Assembly: GCA_032353305.1 (NCBI GenBank)
Contig: JAUCNG010122209.1
Coordinates: 1 to 21,228 of the forward strand
DNA length: 21,228 bases
Reading direction: 5' to 3'
DNA from: Cephalothrix spiralis
Taxonomy: Eukaryota; Nemertea; Palaeonemertea; Archinemertea; Cephalotrichidae
Each line of letters starts with the position of its first letter. Within the stretch, counting starts at the first letter, position 1. The notes below the pieces were generated by a model. The model was given only the letters and a program-made list of their open reading frames with translations, was not told the origin of the DNA and did no database searches. The translations under genes and the position numbers were made by a program. This document shows, one piece after another, positions 18,287 through 21,228 of the stretch.

Positions 18287-18700
18287 TAATTGAAATATTG
18301 AATAACTGGGTTAGTGACTAGTAACCCACTATTGTTGCTCCGATTTTCAAATTCACGGTTTTAAAGGCTGACCAAGCTTTTATAAATAAGATATACGAGT
18401 TCATTGATATATGGCTAATTATTATTATCATTATTATTAGGCCTTTTATAGGCATGCAAATGCATTTATTGAATTTTTTCATTTTTATGAATTGCGATGT
18501 TGCTTCAATTATTTGGTGAAATCGCAAAAGCGATCCACAACCCTCTTTAAGCTGCTTAGTATTTCACCGTATATTTGATTTTTTCATGAAAAAAGGACTG
18601 TTGTGCTACAAAATGATGGGATCAGAATTTTGATTTTTGGCCTTGTTATTTTAAAAAATTTAAATCAAAAGCCCCGTTGCCATGGTTTATCATGATCTAC

Positions 18701-19142
18701 ATGGTTATATCGAAACGGTGACGGCGACGGGATTTTTTCGAAAATTAAACCAAGAGAAAGTAGAGAAGATTATCATTGATCGAAACTGCCCTTGGGGATC
18801 GTCAGAGATATATTTCTAGATCGGGCAAGTGATTTTCTAATTGACTCAAAATCTCCATTTAAAAGAAATAATTCTGAGAGCTCGAATTTTTGAAGGAAAT
18901 ATTTTTCGATTAGCCCCACCAATCGATATTTTCCGCAGGCCCTGCCGCTACCGTAGACCCCTTGCCCAATCGGGTAATTCATTATTATGAAAGATACCAT
19001 AAACCTAATTGCACTGTTGGTCACTAACCCTGAAGCTTATTGGCTTGTTTACATTAGTATTCTTATGAATAATATTTGTAGTTTTGAGGTATATATATCT
19101 TCGTCTATTGCGAATTTTACATTTTCGCCGTATTTTATCCAT
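18701..19142. other. No supported gene
   Basis: A minus-strand frame at 18773-19024 reads IGQGVYGSGRACGKYRL, which looks a little like a kinase glycine loop, but it lacks the following Ala-x-Lys and any other kinase motif. I treat it as chance or a decayed fragment. The plus frame at 18987-19232 runs into the adjacent miniature element and is not supported. Confidence 0.45.
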
Positions 19143-19144
19143 TA

Positions 19145-19309
19145 CACTTCGTCCGGTAGTAACGGGTCACTGGTAGTAATGGAAGTTAGTACCGGACCTG
19201 ACCATGCACTACCGGAAGTTGGTCATAAATAAAAACACATGTACAAACATGATAAAATGTTGAAACAGAACAATTAATGTATAATGACCCGTTACTACCG
19301 GATGTAGTG
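19145..19309. mobile_element. 165-bp miniature inverted-repeat element
   Basis: Ends CACTTCGTCCGGTAGTAACGG and its inverse, with two or three mismatches, bounded by TA on both sides (19143-19144 and 19310-19311), as for Tc1/mariner-type insertions. The interior repeats ACCGGAAGT and GGTAGTAAtGG-like pieces, giving several nested inverted copies of CCGGTAGT. No coding capacity. Confidence 0.8.
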
Positions 19310-19442
19310 TAATTTATTAACTTAATATATTTATTTACTCAATATTTGAAAATGAATTTATTTACGTTGATTTAAATGTACGTACATCCATCATTTCTGG
19401 CTTCATAGTTCTCCTAAAATTTTAGGATATCCTTTGTAAATA

Positions 19443-19616
19443 TGGTGTTAAGTGTTAAAAAAGTTCTCGCCTCGCTGCGCTCGGCATAACATCTGATAAT
19501 TTAAGTTTTATTTGTGCCAAGGCGCGTGCAAAAAATGAATAACTTATTATGGTTGAGTCTCTTAATTAATTATATGCATAGATTATACTGATTTAATAAG
19601 TATTTTGTCTGTAGTG
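19443..19616 (+). repeat. Dispersed repeat, copy 2
   Basis: Diverged partner of 17415-17592, in the same orientation, without the CAYGGTG ends nearby. Upstream sequence (about 19400-19440, TTCTCCTAAAATTTTAGGATATCC) vaguely recalls the TCCTAT-rich part of the 1.04-kb element. Confidence 0.6.
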
Positions 19617-19732
19617 AAGGAAAGTTTTTAAAAAACTTTAACAGTATCGGTTATTATAAGGGGCTTCGACGTTACCATCCAATTATAATATTCCACTAAT
19701 TGTATAATGTATTTGTATAATATTATACTGAC

Positions 19733-19840
19733 CTTTGGGTCCAGAACTTTTGGGCACCACGGATATTTGGGCCACACGGACGATTGGGTCACCGACGTTT
19801 GGGCTCCGCGGATATTTTGGCCCCTGACTGCTGGGCCCAA
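19733..19840 (+). repeat. Degenerate ~18-nt tandem repeat
   Basis: Six or seven units of the form TTTGGGCACCACGGATA: for example TTTTGGGCACCACGGAT, ATTTGGGCCACACGGACG, TTTGGGCTCCGCGGAT. Several frames on both strands are open because the unit is close to a multiple of three, giving Trp/Gly/Pro-rich peptides. These are probably not genes. It is clearly GC-richer than its surroundings. Confidence 0.7.
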
Positions 19841-21228
19841 TATCAATATGCTACCATGTTTGAGAAAATCTACTATATGTACCGAAATTCACAAATGTTC
19901 TGCTGCAATATCTGTTGCATTGATACGCCGATTGTTTTGCCCATTCATTTTCCTGGTTTTAACAAATATGTCCTCCTTCTGAAATACTCAATCAACTGGT
20001 AATTATTGGGATGTAATTTCCCAATAAAATGGATAACCTGCGATACCATGCCTCGGCAAAATTATTCGCACGGCACTCCTTGTTAACAGTAACCTCGTAA
20101 AAATTCCAAAGTACCGGTAAAAACATTGGATGTTATCTCCTTCCATACCATTCCAAAGAGTAAACGATAACACGAATGGAATGGCACAGGTTCAGTGACT
20201 AGACCGGCTGAGTTAAATTGCAATAAATGATATTTTTAGGCTTAATAAATGTTTTAAAAATAATGACATAAGGGTTTTATATATATATGTTTTTAAATAT
20301 CGTAGCATATTGGTATTTGGGTCCAGTAATCCAGTATTTTTGCATTTATTGCTTTTTGTATCGCACCTTTATTATTATTGTATTATTATTGTATTGTGTT
20401 AAATGACTTTAATGAGATATGGATTATGACGGTTTTCCCAATTTGAATTGATGCATTTTTTTAATTTTTTTTCCCCGATCGGCGACGAAATATTTTGATC
20501 AATAAACTAAAAAGAGTATCGCTGGTTAAAGAAATAGTGATTTTTGGCGATAGCCAAAATCTTTTAATCTCACATCCTGGAAGTCAACATTCTTGTTGAT
20601 AAAAAGTTGATAACAAACTTTTCAATCTGCTTTTGTTGCGTATCTTACAAAAAAGGCTGGTGACCCAGATTTTTTTTATTTTTCATGTAAGTCACTGGAT
20701 GCGCACTGGGTATTTCATTCGTGTAATGACATCGAATTACTCTGCCCTCATCCCATTTCTAGAGCCTCATCGAGTCTCACTGTTAATCGCTCTCTCATCC
20801 CCTATCAGAGTCGGCAATCTTAGTGTAAGTCAATTCGAAAGCTGAATAGAATTTCATTGGCCAGAAGTGAAATGACGTCACAAAAAAAAGAACGTCGTTT
20901 TCGAAAAATCTGTTTTTTTAAAATTTGACAAACTTTCCTATCAAAAATTTTTTGGAAATGTTATGTACATAATCTGCATTCATATTTGAATATTATATTT
21001 AACCAACAATAGCCAAAAGTCTATTTTAATTTACTCACTAAAATCGATTCTTTTCACAGTTTTCCTAAATATTGATTATTGAAGCGAAATTTATTTTTGA
21101 GGTTTCAAAAAGCAGTTATTAATAATTTTATATTAATTAAAAGATCCTAATAAATACATCGTACACGTTCATGCATATGTTATTTTTGTAAAAAAACGTC
21201 GATTTTTTAAAGTATTTGAATCATAAGA
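19841..21228. other. No gene seen in the right end
   Basis: AT-rich sequence with no supported coding region. Open frames at 19784-20002 and 20633-20845 have no motif or splice context. An ATTGGCCAG followed by TGACGTCAC lies at about 20853-20880, which could be a regulatory or repeat fragment. Local TAT-rich and TTATTATTGTATT repeats occur near 20280-20400. Confidence 0.5.

Larger units (their letters stand above)
17143..18700 (+). repeat. Tandem duplication copy 2, split by a 1.04-kb insertion
   Basis: Aligns with copy 1 over about 510 bp once 17247-18286 and one TAATTG are removed. It has small indels, for example an extra CTTTTATAAATAAG near 18375. It repeats the final codons and stop of the gene without any upstream coding, so it is an untranslated or silent copy. 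The frame at 18318-18527 on the minus strand is within this repeat and is not a gene. Confidence 0.85.

Noticed and set aside
18773-19024. Minus-strand frame with IGQGVYGSG, like a kinase glycine loop
   Set aside because: No Ala-x-Lys, HRD or DFG equivalents and no splice continuation; a single short match is not enough.
20633-20845. Plus-strand 70-codon frame at the right end
   Set aside because: No motif or splice support; hydrophobic composition expected from AT-rich DNA.

Overview
The window looks like a piece of a nuclear genome from an invertebrate-like animal. It is strongly AT-rich, genes are sparse and split by introns, and most of the sequence is decayed or non-autonomous transposable elements. 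There are no rRNA or tRNA genes and no prokaryotic operon structure. The species cannot be fixed from the sequence. A DIRS-type retroelement, a hAT-type miniature element with an 8-bp target duplication and a multi-kilobase intron fit an aquatic invertebrate best, but that is inference.

One convincing host gene is present on the + strand. It is seen as two exons, 8326-8524 and 15684-16672, separated by an intron of about 7.2 kb. The splice sites are good (G|GTATGT donor, TTTTTCAG|GT acceptor) and the phases fit exactly: one base left over joins two bases to make a Gly codon. The visible product is about 395 residues, with its N-terminus probably upstream and unseen. It reads as a PD-(D/E)XK (restriction-endonuclease-fold) protein, with a GKLDIVV strand carrying Asp78, an IEVKK strand carrying Glu224 and Lys226, then a Gln-bearing helix. 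About 145 residues lie between the Asp and the ExK, most of them a Ser/Thr/Ala repeat and a poly-Asp tract from a GAT microsatellite. The C-terminus has Lys/Arg-rich, NLS-like clusters.

Layout from left to right. 1-693 shows no gene. 694-1248 is a short inverted-repeat element. About 2200-4130 is a decayed DIRS-like retrotransposon (Gag-like, RT with a triplicated active-site block, RNase H, tyrosine-recombinase end), flanked by permuted inverted repeats at 1281-1340, 4398-4429 and 4621-4657. 4434-4752 is an inverted repeat and 4950-5007 a hAT-like remnant. 5155-6558 is a 1.4-kb near-palindromic fold-back element with TA flanks. 6930-7299 is a 370-bp element with TAAG duplications. 8326-8524 is exon A.

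The intron is dominated by a 5.07-kb element (10210-15277), which is itself interrupted by a 1.44-kb near-palindrome (10895-12334) with the same CACGGTGTCCCTTAAG termini, and by an 83-bp hAT-like element (14153-14235). Exon B follows at 15684-16672. A tandem duplication starts in its last codons (16652-17142 and 17143-18700), and the second copy is split by a 1.04-kb element (17247-18286). The right end holds a 165-bp miniature element (19145-19309), a degenerate ~18-nt repeat (19733-19840) and otherwise unassigned AT-rich DNA.

There is no pathway or operon here. The biology is one nuclease-fold gene embedded in layered fold-back transposons, several of which would be transcribed inside its intron and could form long double-stranded RNA.
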